From positions 1-9,914 of the forward strand of contig WFUQ01000143.1 of NCBI GenBank assembly GCA_015484935.1: a stretch of DNA of 9,914 nt, read 5' to 3'. Within the stretch, counting starts at the first letter, position 1. Each line of letters starts with the position of its first letter. The position numbers and the translations under genes were made by a program. Source of the DNA: Gammaproteobacteria bacterium. GTDB lineage: Bacteria; Pseudomonadota; Gammaproteobacteria; SZUA-229. The notes beneath the pieces are model-generated. The model was not told the origin of the DNA. It saw only the letters and a program-made list of their open reading frames with translations, and did not search any database. Below, in pieces: positions 1 to 6,199 of this stretch.

Positions 1-192
1 CAGCTATCCAATCTGGCGCATACCTTCAAGTCATCCAGCCTCACCGTCGGTGCAACCGAGGTGGCAAATTCCTGCCGGAAAATCGAGGCATCGGCAGACG
101 CAGGTGATATCGATATTGCCATCATCGAACAGATGCGCGAGCAATTTGCACAAGTGCGGTGTGAGCTTGAGCGGTATATCGGGATAGCGTAA
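1..192 (+). CDS. C-terminal HPt domain of a truncated signalling protein
   Basis: The reading frame is open from the left edge and ends in TAA at 190-192, giving 63 visible residues. The stretch AHTFKSSSLTVGA matches the phosphorylation helix of histidine phosphotransfer domains (pattern AHxLKGSS), with His7 of the visible part as the likely phosphorylated residue. It is followed by the usual second helix, with a conserved-looking RKIE segment. An HPt domain shuttles phosphate from a receiver or kinase to another receiver. Because the HPt is at the very C-terminus, this is not CheA, which carries it at the N-terminus; it is either the end of a BarA/ArcB-type hybrid kinase or a stand-alone HPt protein. 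It reads toward the STAS gene on the opposite strand. A nearby receiver partner could be one of the intact REC domains downstream; that link is inference. Confidence 0.75.
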   Translation, partial: QLSNLAHTFKSSSLTVGATEVANSCRKIEASADAGDIDIAIIEQMREQFAQVRCELERYIGIA

Positions 193-233
193 TCAGCTGT
201 GCCATCCTGCACGCCGGTCACCAGCCATTATTT

Positions 234-249
234 TGGCACTGTTCTGCCA
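234..249. repeat. Short inverted repeat between convergent genes
   Basis: TGGCA and TGCCA flank a 6-nt loop (CTGTTC), so a 5-bp hairpin can form in the gap between the HPt gene (ends 192) and the STAS gene on the - strand (ends 259). The position suits a bidirectional terminator, but neither strand has a run of T after the stem and the stem is short, so termination is only a guess. An imperfect palindrome CTAG-AAA-CTAG follows at 252-262 and overlaps the STAS stop codon. Confidence 0.3.
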
Positions 250-258
250 GTCTAGAAA

Positions 259-582
259 CTAGGCAGCGAGACTGCCGTTTATCCGGAATAACGATTCGAA
301 TTTAGCGGCGCGCAATGCGCTGGCTGACGGTGGGCTAGGCTGATCCAGAATCACTGATCCACCGTTGTTTCTCGCATGTTCACGGATGAGCAGGAGCATG
401 CCCAGTGCCGAGCTGTCCATATAATCGGTCGCAGCAAGATTGATATGGTAATCGATACTGATATCGTCCGGTTGCTGTTGATAGGTGTCACGGAAGGCTC
501 GTGAGAGCTTGAAATCGAATCTCCCGCTGATCGTAATATCTACTCGCATACCGTCTTCGCAGGTTGTGTGTGTAATCGACAT
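259..582 (-). CDS. STAS-domain anti-sigma factor antagonist (paralog 1)
   Basis: This 107-residue single-domain STAS protein resembles SpoIIAA/RsbV/HsbA. The hallmark segment DYMDSSALGMLLL lies at residues 53-65; Ser57/Ser58 are where SpoIIAA-type antagonists are phosphorylated. In the family, the unphosphorylated form binds a partner such as an anti-sigma factor, kinase or effector, and phosphorylation by an anti-sigma kinase switches partners. The start is taken as the ATG at 582-580, not the in-frame GTG at 588, because AAGAGAG lies 5 nt before that ATG and because the protein then aligns without gaps to the paralog at 6200-6553 (about 55 identities in 102 positions, hand-counted). It is transcribed away from cheR, and a FliA-type promoter lies upstream at 627-653. 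The protein is soluble, with no signal peptide or membrane segment. The partner in vivo is unknown. Confidence 0.92.
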   Translation of the reverse strand: MSITHTTCEDGMRVDITISGRFDFKLSRAFRDTYQQQPDDISIDYHINLAATDYMDSSALGMLLLIREHARNNGGSVILDQPSPPSASALRAAKFESLFRINGSLAA

Positions 583-626
583 TGCCACTCTCTTGTTTCA
601 GTTTGTAATCGTACTGCTCCATTGTG

Positions 627-653
627 TTATCGGCAGATAGCCAGTAAGCCTTA
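627..653 (-). promoter_or_regulatory. FliA (sigma-28) type promoter for STAS paralog 1
   Basis: Read on the - strand, TAAG is followed by 15 nt and then GCCGATAA. The enterobacterial FliA consensus is TAAA, 15 nt, GCCGATAA, so the -10 element is a perfect match and the -35 has one mismatch. Transcription would start near position 620, leaving a leader of roughly 38 nt before the ATG at 582. The spacing is the same as in the two other FliA-type sites in the window. Confidence 0.8.
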
Positions 654-723
654 GTTTTTCTTTTCCAGCTACCAGTGCAGAAACCAGCCGAAAGCGAGAC
701 AAAAACTGCCTCTATCGTCGGTG

Positions 724-740
724 TTGGCATGAGAATTGCT
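724..740 (+). promoter_or_regulatory. Possible sigma-54 (-24/-12) promoter upstream of cheR
   Basis: TTGGCAT, 5 nt, TTGCT matches the sigma-54 consensus (TTGGCAC, 5 nt, TTGCA/T) with correct GG-to-GC spacing and one mismatch in the -24 element. It would start transcription near 751, about 125 nt before cheR. Sigma-54 controls many polar flagellar genes in gammaproteobacteria, so the placement is sensible. The leader is long and a better placed FliA-type site lies downstream, so this is tentative. Confidence 0.3.
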
Positions 741-777
741 GTAGTGGTAGCAGGAGACAGTTATTCGGCGCGAATAC

Positions 778-804
778 TAAAGCTGAGCAGTTGCAGGTCG
801 ATAG
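778..804 (+). promoter_or_regulatory. FliA (sigma-28) type promoter for the cheR operon
   Basis: TAAA (778-781), exactly 15 nt, then GTCGATAG (797-804). Against TAAA, 15 nt, GCCGATAA the -35 is perfect and the -10 has two transitions. Transcription would begin near 811, about 65 nt upstream of cheR. Together with the - strand site at 627-653 it forms a divergent pair of flagellar promoters between the STAS gene and the chemotaxis operon. Confidence 0.65.
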
Positions 805-875
805 TAATGAGCATGCCGAAATACAGTATGTACGATGCATTCAAAGCAATTAACCAAGAGGTTGCATAAAAGCTG

Positions 876-1787
876 ATGATTACCCAGGAAATGACTACGT
901 CACCTGCCAGACGCAAGCTGGATAAGGCGACACAGTTGCACAGTGACAAAACGGATCTAACGCTCTCAGATAAAGAGATGGCGCGAGTGTCAGAATTCAT
1001 CGGCAAGCATGTCGGTATCCAGTTGCCCGCTACCAAAAAGACATTGGTAGAAGGTCGTCTGCGCAGGCGTCTGCGCAAGCTCGGATTCACCTGTTTCAAA
1101 GGGTATCTGGACTATGTGCTGGTCAATCCGGAAGGCGAAAATGAGCGGCTGCATCTTATCGATGTGATCACCACCAACAAGACCGATTTCTTCCGTGAGA
1201 ATGCGCATTTCGAATATCTGGTAAACCATGCTCTTGCAGAGCTGGAGAAGAGCCGGAAGAACGATGGCAGACAGGATCTGAAGATGTGGAGCGCAGGATG
1301 CTCGACCGGACAGGAGCCCTACACACTGAGCATCGTGATGAATGAAGCGATGGCAAATTTTGCCGGTATGCGCTTCGACATACTGGCAACAGATATCTCA
1401 CACACCTGTCTGCAGACAGGTAGCCGCGGGGTCTATACCGAAGCGAATATCGAACCTGTGCCGATGGAGCTGAGGAAGAAATATTTCCTGCGCAGTCGCA
1501 GGAGCGATGATGAACTGGTGCAGATGGGGCCGGAGCTAAGGAACACCATCACCTTCAAATCGCTCAACCTGATGGATGAGACATTTACCCTGCCACACAA
1601 GATGGATGCGATCTTCTGCCGGAATGTGATGATCTATTTCAACAACGAGATACGTGAGCAGCTGGTAGCGCGTTTCGAAAAAGCATTATTACCCGGCGGC
1701 TATCTGTTCGTCGGGCATTCTGAATCACTCAATGGTATCAAGACCACGCTGACACAGGTCGGTCCGATGGTATACCGAAAACAATAA
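876..1787 (+). CDS. cheR: CheR, chemoreceptor glutamate methyltransferase
   Basis: CheR transfers a methyl group from S-adenosylmethionine to glutamates of chemoreceptors, setting receptor sensitivity in opposition to CheB. The 303-residue protein has the usual two parts: an N-terminal helical domain (about residues 28-90, with a basic stretch RLRRRLRKLG at 61-70) and a SAM-dependent methyltransferase domain. Visible motifs are TTNKTDFFRE (99-108), the SAM loop SAGCSTGQEPYT (139-150), ATDIS (171-175), FCRNVMIYF near residue 250 and LPGGYLFVGHSESL near 275. No C-terminal TPR extension is present. It is the first gene of the operon and ends 21 nt before the next start. The start is uncertain: ATG 876 is used, but AAGAGG lies 15 nt upstream of it, and ATG 891 is an alternative that would shorten the protein by five residues. 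Confidence 0.96.
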   Translation: MITQEMTTSPARRKLDKATQLHSDKTDLTLSDKEMARVSEFIGKHVGIQLPATKKTLVEGRLRRRLRKLGFTCFKGYLDYVLVNPEGENERLHLIDVITTNKTDFFRENAHFEYLVNHALAELEKSRKNDGRQDLKMWSAGCSTGQEPYTLSIVMNEAMANFAGMRFDILATDISHTCLQTGSRGVYTEANIEPVPMELRKKYFLRSRRSDDELVQMGPELRNTITFKSLNLMDETFTLPHKMDAIFCRNVMIYFNNEIREQLVARFEKALLPGGYLFVGHSESLNGIKTTLTQVGPMVYRKQ

Positions 1788-1808
1788 TCAATAACCCAGG
1801 GGATGAAC

Positions 1809-2249
1809 ATGTCAATAGACAATTTTTTGCAGAGTGATCGACTGAGGCAGCATGGTTTTATCACCGATATCGCTGATATGCAGATCGAGACGCTGACCAA
1901 TGCCGTCATCGATATAGCAAGAAATATCTGTTCGACTCTCGGTGCCGGTCTTCCTGTCAGTGTCTATCGGATGGTGTTGTTGAAGCAGCTGAATATGCTC
2001 GGATTACAACTGCAGACCGAATCGTCAGTATTGAGCCGTTGTGCCAACGGTGAACCGGAACGAGAGATCGTCATCGTCGAAGGCAGGCTGGTCATCGAAT
2101 GCGCATTGAGTGACGAGGTCGATGAAGTCGCCAGAAAACGACTGGTCTTCGATGTCGAGGCCAATGATTACGAAGTCGGCGTGCTGATCAATTTCGGTCG
2201 TGGTGGCCTGGCAGACGATAGCAGTTACAAGAAAAAATTATTACATTGA
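1809..2249 (+). CDS. Degenerate GxxExxY (PD-(D/E)XK-like) family protein
   Basis: This 146-residue protein sits between cheR and cheB. From about residue 28 on it follows the layout I know for the GxxExxY family (PDDEXK_3 nuclease fold): an N-terminal helix, [10 protein letters not shown] (44-53), a helix ending in LGL, a beta-hairpin with [11 protein letters not shown] (88-98), and the family-typical GVLINFG (124-130). Key residues are changed. The Glu of GxxExxY is Val50, the Asp expected about ten residues before the core Glu is Ile87 (Glu86 is next to it), and the Lys of ExK is Ala99; only Glu97 remains. Nuclease activity is therefore unlikely, and a binding or structural role may be all that is left. 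The start at ATG 1809 is preferred over 1803 because AGGGG ends 6 nt before it. Family assignment is from pattern memory; the role in chemotaxis is unknown. Confidence 0.75.
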   Translation: MSIDNFLQSDRLRQHGFITDIADMQIETLTNAVIDIARNICSTLGAGLPVSVYRMVLLKQLNMLGLQLQTESSVLSRCANGEPEREIVIVEGRLVIECALSDEVDEVARKRLVFDVEANDYEVGVLINFGRGGLADDSSYKKKLLH

Positions 2250-2265
2250 GAACAAGGATCATCTT

Positions 2266-3372
2266 ATGCGTGACGAGAAGAAAAAGATAAAGGTGATGCT
2301 GGTTGATGATTCGGCAGTCGTCCGTCAGACATTGACGAACGTATTGAGTACGGATTCATCTATCGAAGTGATCGCTTCCTGTATCGATCCTTATATCGCA
2401 GCACAGAAATTACGTGAACAATTGCCTGACGTGATGATACTGGATGTGGAGATGCCGCGGATGGATGGCATCACTTTCCTGCAGAAGATCATGTCGCAGA
2501 ATCCTATCCCGGTCATCATCTGCTCGACTCTGGTCGAGAGCGGTTCTGAAACTGCGCTGAAAGCACTGGAATACAATGCGGTCGATGTGATACAGAAACC
2601 GGCAGTCGGTACCAAGAAGTTCATCGAGGAATCGAGAGTGTTATTGTGCGATGCAGTCAAGGCTGCGGCCAATGCCAATCTGCGTACCCTGACCAAGACG
2701 ACGAAACAGATCGCGCCCAAACTGACAGCAGATGCCATGATGCCAGCTGTAGCTGGCAAGGCGATGTCACGCACCACAGAAAAAATTATCGTCATCGGTG
2801 CCTCTACGGGTGGCACAGAAGCGGTACGTAGCGTCCTCGAAGCGATGCCGCTGGATGCCCCGGGTATCGTGGTCGTGCAACATATGCCGTCCGGCTTCAC
2901 CACATCGTTTTCAGAAAGACTGAACAGCCTGTGCGCGATCAATGTTAAAGAAGCCAAAGATGGTGATTCGGTATTGCGAGGCCATGCGCTGATCGCACCG
3001 GGTGGTTATCATACTTTGTTGAAACGGAGCGGAGCGCGCTATTATGTCGAAGTGAAAGAGGGGCCACTGGTATCCAGGCATCGCCCCTCTGTCGATGTGC
3101 TGTTCCGCTCGGCGGCGAGATACGCAGGCAAGAATGCAGTATCAGCAATCTTGACCGGCATGGGTGATGACGGTGCCAACGGCATGAAAGAGATGCACGA
3201 TGCAGGTGCTTTCACCATCGCGCAGGATGAAGCGACCTGTGTGGTATACGGTATGCCGGCAGTCGCAGTCGAACGCGGTGGTGTCGATATCGTGCTGCCG
3301 CTGCAGGATATAACTGCTGCACTGGTGCAGGATGGTACATCTGAACAACTCAAACGTGCGATCGCCAGCTGA
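2266..3372 (+). CDS. cheB: CheB, chemoreceptor methylesterase/deamidase
   Basis: CheB removes receptor methyl groups (and deamidates receptor glutamines) when its receiver is phosphorylated by CheA. The 368-residue protein has an N-terminal receiver with Asp14/Asp15, phospho-acceptor Asp60 (in VMILDVEMP) and Lys111, a linker of about 40 residues, and a C-terminal esterase domain. The catalytic triad is visible: Ser180 in GASTGG, His206 in VVQHMPSGF and Asp302 in [11 protein letters not shown]. The start at ATG 2266 is supported by AAGGA 7 nt upstream and by the protein beginning just before the receiver; an upstream in-frame extension to 2200 would overlap the preceding gene and add no homology. 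All functional residues are intact, so it should be active. CheR two genes upstream is its natural antagonist. Confidence 0.97.
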   Translation: MRDEKKKIKVMLVDDSAVVRQTLTNVLSTDSSIEVIASCIDPYIAAQKLREQLPDVMILDVEMPRMDGITFLQKIMSQNPIPVIICSTLVESGSETALKALEYNAVDVIQKPAVGTKKFIEESRVLLCDAVKAAANANLRTLTKTTKQIAPKLTADAMMPAVAGKAMSRTTEKIIVIGASTGGTEAVRSVLEAMPLDAPGIVVVQHMPSGFTTSFSERLNSLCAINVKEAKDGDSVLRGHALIAPGGYHTLLKRSGARYYVEVKEGPLVSRHRPSVDVLFRSAARYAGKNAVSAILTGMGDDGANGMKEMHDAGAFTIAQDEATCVVYGMPAVAVERGGVDIVLPLQDITAALVQDGTSEQLKRAIAS

Positions 3373-3387
3373 GGTTGCGGTACTGTC

Positions 3388-5298
3388 ATGACTTACCAGA
3401 ATGAGGTTCAGGAATATATAGCCAGTAATGACGCGACGCGCGTGTTGATCGTCGATGACAGTGAACGTGTGAGGACAGCGACCCGAGAAGTGCTGGAGTT
3501 GGCGAATATCACCGTGCTTGAAGCCAGCGATGGCAAGACTGCTCTGGATATGATCTATAAGCATTCACCCGATCTGGTGTTGCTGGATATGGTCATGCCA
3601 GGCATGAACGGTATGTCGGTATTGAAAACGATCCGTAATTCCTACACGAAGGTAGAGTTACCCGTCATCCTGTTATCGACTGCCGAAACATCCGCTGAGA
3701 TAGTGATGGCGCATGATATGGGAGCGAATGACTACGTCGACAAACCGCTCGATTTTGATGTGGTATGGGCGAGGGTGAGTAATCAGTTGATGCAGAAGCA
3801 AGCAGCAGAGTTCATGTGTAATGCGCAGTCTCAGCTGGAGCAGGAAGTGAAACAACGTACCGCCGAGCTGGACAAGATGAACGCACGCCTGAAACGCGAG
3901 ATAGAAGTCCGCACGCTGGCACAGAATAAACTGAAGAAACAGGCGAACTACGATCAGCTTACCGGCTTGCCCAATCGTAATCTCGCCATCGATCGACTGA
4001 AGCAGACCTTGATAAAGGCTGCCAGACAAAAATTGCGTCCCTGTGTGGCGTTCGTCGATCTGGATAATTTCAAATACGTCAACGATACCCTGGGCCATGC
4101 TGCCGGTGACAGTCTGTTACAGGAAGCAGCCAGGCGATTACTGTCCTGTGCGCGCAAGAGCGATACCGTGGCGAGACTGGGAGGCGACGAATTCCTGTTG
4201 ATACTGGATGACGAGGGTAACGATCCGGATCATGAACGTGAGATGGCGATCAGTCATGTCGGTGATCGGTTACTGGAAACTTTCGCCCGACCATTCGTAC
4301 TCGATGGCAAGGAAGTCAAGGTGTCGCCCAGCATCGGTTTTGCTATCTACAGCAAGGATGGTGATGACGGTGAGACGCTGATGAAGAATGCCGACGCATC
4401 GATGTATCGTTCCAAGAAAGACGGCAAGAATACCTATTGTTTCTATTCGCCCGAGATAACCGTCAAAGCGAAAGCGCGTCTCAGGATGGAGTCGCTGTTG
4501 AGCAAAGCGATAGAAAGACGCGAATTCAGACTGTTATACCAGCCTGTCGTCGATGTGAATAATCTGACTATCACCACAGCTGAAGCCTTGTTGCGCTGGC
4601 ACAGTGCCGAGCTGGGTCTGGTCACACCGGATGTATTCATCCCGATCGCAGAAGAAGCAGGCTTGATCGATTCGATAGGCGACTGGGTCATCGCTGAAGC
4701 CTGCAGGCAGGCAAGATGCTGGCGTGATAAGGGCTGGCATGATCTGTGTGTGGCTATCAACATCTCCACTCGGCAGATAGAAAATAACAGCGGGCTCGTC
4801 GATACGGTCAGATCTGCATTGCTGGCTAACGGCCTGCCCTCTGGTGCGTTACAGTTCGAAGTCTCCGAAAAGATCCTGATGAACCGGTCTGCGGCAGTCT
4901 ATGAGGTGATGTCGGAGCTGAGCAATATGGGTATCCGCCTGTCGCTGGATGATTACGGCAAAGGTTTCAGTTCGATAGTGCAGTTACAGCGTTATCATTT
5001 TCATTCTATCAAGATAGATCGCGAATTCATCGCCTCGATGCTGGCCGATGAACAGGATGGTCATCTGGTTGCAGCCACTATCGCGATGGCGAATTCACTG
5101 GGTATCAGTGTCGTCTCCAAAGGGGTGGAAGATAAGGCGCAGCTGGATTATCTGATAGAGGTCAACTGTGCTTATGCGCAGGGGTATTTTTACAGCAAGC
5201 CGGTACCGGCTAAAAAATTCAGCGCACTGCTGGGCAGTGCCAATAATAATCGTTCCGATGATAGCCATCTGGAACTCGTCAGTATCAAGGAAAATTAA
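3388..5298 (+). CDS. REC-GGDEF-EAL cyclic-di-GMP signalling protein
   Basis: The 636-residue cytoplasmic protein has three domains. The receiver (about 17-125) keeps Asp23/Asp24, acceptor Asp67 and Lys119. A heptad-like coiled coil (about 135-185) leads into a GGDEF domain starting at NYDQLTGLPNRN. The cyclase motif GGDEF is at 265-269 and an inhibitory-site RxxD (Arg256-Asp259) lies five residues before it, so synthesis with product feedback is expected. The EAL domain (about 370-610) keeps Glu399 of EAL, Asn458, Glu491, Asp521/Asp522, Lys542 and Gln598. However, the AEGVE motif reads SKGVE (Lys578 for Glu) and the DDFGTG loop reads DDYGKG (Lys525), so phosphodiesterase activity is doubtful. 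It lies 15 nt after cheB with only a weak SD (GAGG, 13 nt away), suggesting lower translation. CheA could be the phosphodonor; that is inference. Confidence 0.95.
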   Translation: MTYQNEVQEYIASNDATRVLIVDDSERVRTATREVLELANITVLEASDGKTALDMIYKHSPDLVLLDMVMPGMNGMSVLKTIRNSYTKVELPVILLSTAETSAEIVMAHDMGANDYVDKPLDFDVVWARVSNQLMQKQAAEFMCNAQSQLEQEVKQRTAELDKMNARLKREIEVRTLAQNKLKKQANYDQLTGLPNRNLAIDRLKQTLIKAARQKLRPCVAFVDLDNFKYVNDTLGHAAGDSLLQEAARRLLSCARKSDTVARLGGDEFLLILDDEGNDPDHEREMAISHVGDRLLETFARPFVLDGKEVKVSPSIGFAIYSKDGDDGETLMKNADASMYRSKKDGKNTYCFYSPEITVKAKARLRMESLLSKAIERREFRLLYQPVVDVNNLTITTAEALLRWHSAELGLVTPDVFIPIAEEAGLIDSIGDWVIAEACRQARCWRDKGWHDLCVAINISTRQIENNSGLVDTVRSALLANGLPSGALQFEVSEKILMNRSAAVYEVMSELSNMGIRLSLDDYGKGFSSIVQLQRYHFHSIKIDREFIASMLADEQDGHLVAATIAMANSLGISVVSKGVEDKAQLDYLIEVNCAYAQGYFYSKPVPAKKFSALLGSANNNRSDDSHLELVSIKEN

Positions 5299-5813
5299 TG
5301 CATCACGCAGAGAAAAAAGTTTTTTTACATCCGGGCGATTTCTGTTTCACGGATAAGACGACCCATATCCATACATTGCTGGGGTCATGTATATCGATAA
5401 CGTTATGGCATCCGAAATTACAGATAGGTGGCATGTGTCATTTCACATTGCCGAAATTCCCCGGTCGTTCGACACCGGATCGTGATCTCGACGGACGCTA
5501 TGCCGAAGATGTGATGAAGCTGTTCGATAGGGAGGTGAAGAAGCATGGCACAGCAATAACGGACTATGACGCGAAGATCTTCGGTGGTGGCAATATGATG
5601 CGCGACAAGGGTCAGGATATCGAGAACAGTATCGGCACCAAGAATGCGACCGCAGCTATGACGCTGTTGATGGAGAAGAGCGTCAACATCCTGGTGGCAC
5701 ACGTGGGCGAGTTCGGCCATCGTCGCCTGGTCTTCAACGTCGAAACCGGAGAGGTCTGGGTTCGACATACAGAGAAAGAAGAAAAATCGGGAGTGATCAA
5801 TGGAAAAGTATGA
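5298..5813 (+). CDS. cheD: CheD, chemoreceptor glutamine deamidase
   Basis: CheD converts specific receptor glutamines to glutamates, creating methylation sites for CheR; in some bacteria it also binds CheC or receptors to tune CheA. The 171-residue length is normal. The catalytic Cys31 is in LLGSCISITLW and the catalytic His48 in GGMCHFTLP, both in the expected spacing. Further family marks are AKIFGGGNM and the C-terminal RRLVFNVETGEVWVR. The ATG overlaps the previous stop by one base (TAATG), implying translational coupling to the REC-GGDEF-EAL gene. No CheC or CheX gene lies in the window. A poorly charged, Lys/Glu-rich tail follows the last conserved strand and overlaps the start of a small ORF. 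Confidence 0.97.
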   Translation: MHHAEKKVFLHPGDFCFTDKTTHIHTLLGSCISITLWHPKLQIGGMCHFTLPKFPGRSTPDRDLDGRYAEDVMKLFDREVKKHGTAITDYDAKIFGGGNMMRDKGQDIENSIGTKNATAAMTLLMEKSVNILVAHVGEFGHRRLVFNVETGEVWVRHTEKEEKSGVINGKV

Positions 5814-5973
5814 TGCGATATTCGAAGGCAGGATTCCAAAATCTCTTATCATGAGTGTGACGAACCGGCATGGCAGTGTGGGGCAGCATCCACATGACCA
5901 CGGCGTAGGTCACTACATGAGCCATAAAGCTGATATGCTGAAGAGATGGTGTCTCGACCTGATCAAAGACTGA
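5800..5973 (+). CDS. Possible 57-residue small protein after cheD
   Basis: An ATG at 5800 lies 6 nt after GGGAG, an excellent SD, and opens a 57-codon frame that overlaps the last 14 nt of cheD in another frame, as coupled genes often do. The product is basic and histidine-rich in its middle (HPHDHGVGHYMSH, residues 30-42), with two cysteine-free halves apart from Cys51, and it has no signal peptide or membrane segment. I do not recognise it. The last 20 residues, with KADMLKRWCLDLI, faintly resemble the very end of tyrosine integrases, so it could be an eroded integrase tail, but that is weak. The good SD and operon position argue for a real gene; the small size and lack of a known family argue for caution. 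Confidence 0.45.
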   Translation: MEKYDAIFEGRIPKSLIMSVTNRHGSVGQHPHDHGVGHYMSHKADMLKRWCLDLIKD

Positions 5974-6118
5974 AGTGACGTCTACCATCCCGTCTGACTG
6001 AAGCGGAGGCCTGTCTGCCCCTGACTTCAATTATAAAGCATTGTTTTCATACGGATAATGATGCCTTCTCTGCTATTGTCTGGCACTGTTCCCCCCGCGA
6101 ATTAAATCGTATCTTTAC

Positions 6119-6145
6119 TAAGGATTCCAACACTGTTGCCGATAG
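6119..6145 (+). promoter_or_regulatory. FliA (sigma-28) type promoter for the second operon
   Basis: TAAG (6119-6122), 15 nt, then GCCGATAG (6138-6145): one mismatch in each element against TAAA, 15 nt, GCCGATAA. The start of transcription would be near 6152, leaving a leader of about 48 nt before the STAS gene. It closely matches the promoter of the other STAS gene (both begin TAAGG-N-TT, with the same spacer). The rest of the gap 5974-6196 holds an 8-nt direct repeat GACTGAAG (5968 and 5996), the distant inverted pair TGAAGT/ACTTCA (5971 and 6024) and no convincing terminator. Confidence 0.78.
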
Positions 6146-6199
6146 ATTGGTTAGCAAGCAGTTTTTTGAAATCAAATAAAAATGTGACGGGGTTATGTG

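Noticed and set aside
233..248. Possible sigma-54 promoter (TTGGCAC then TGCC)
   Set aside because: The GG-to-GC spacing is one base short, and it faces into the end of a convergent gene; a small hairpin explains the sequence better.
675..869. A 64-codon + strand frame (or 46 codons from ATG 729) just before cheR
   Set aside because: No SD precedes either start, the product matches nothing I know, and the FliA-type promoter at 778-804 would lie inside it and start transcripts after its first codons.
2200..2265. N-terminal extension of cheB
   Set aside because: It overlaps the end of the preceding gene, has no SD, and ATG 2266 has AAGGA at a good distance directly before the receiver domain.
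2391..2957. A 188-codon - strand frame inside cheB
   Set aside because: Antisense to an intact cheB with all catalytic residues; a shadow of its codon bias.
5971..6029. Terminator after cheD and the small ORF (TGAAGT/ACTTCA pair)
   Set aside because: The 6-bp arms are separated by about 47 nt, inner stems are weak, and no T run follows directly.
6080..6098. Possible sigma-54 promoter (TGGCAC followed by a C run)
   Set aside because: The -24 half is perfect, but the -12 position reads CCCC and the only nearby GC is at the wrong spacing.
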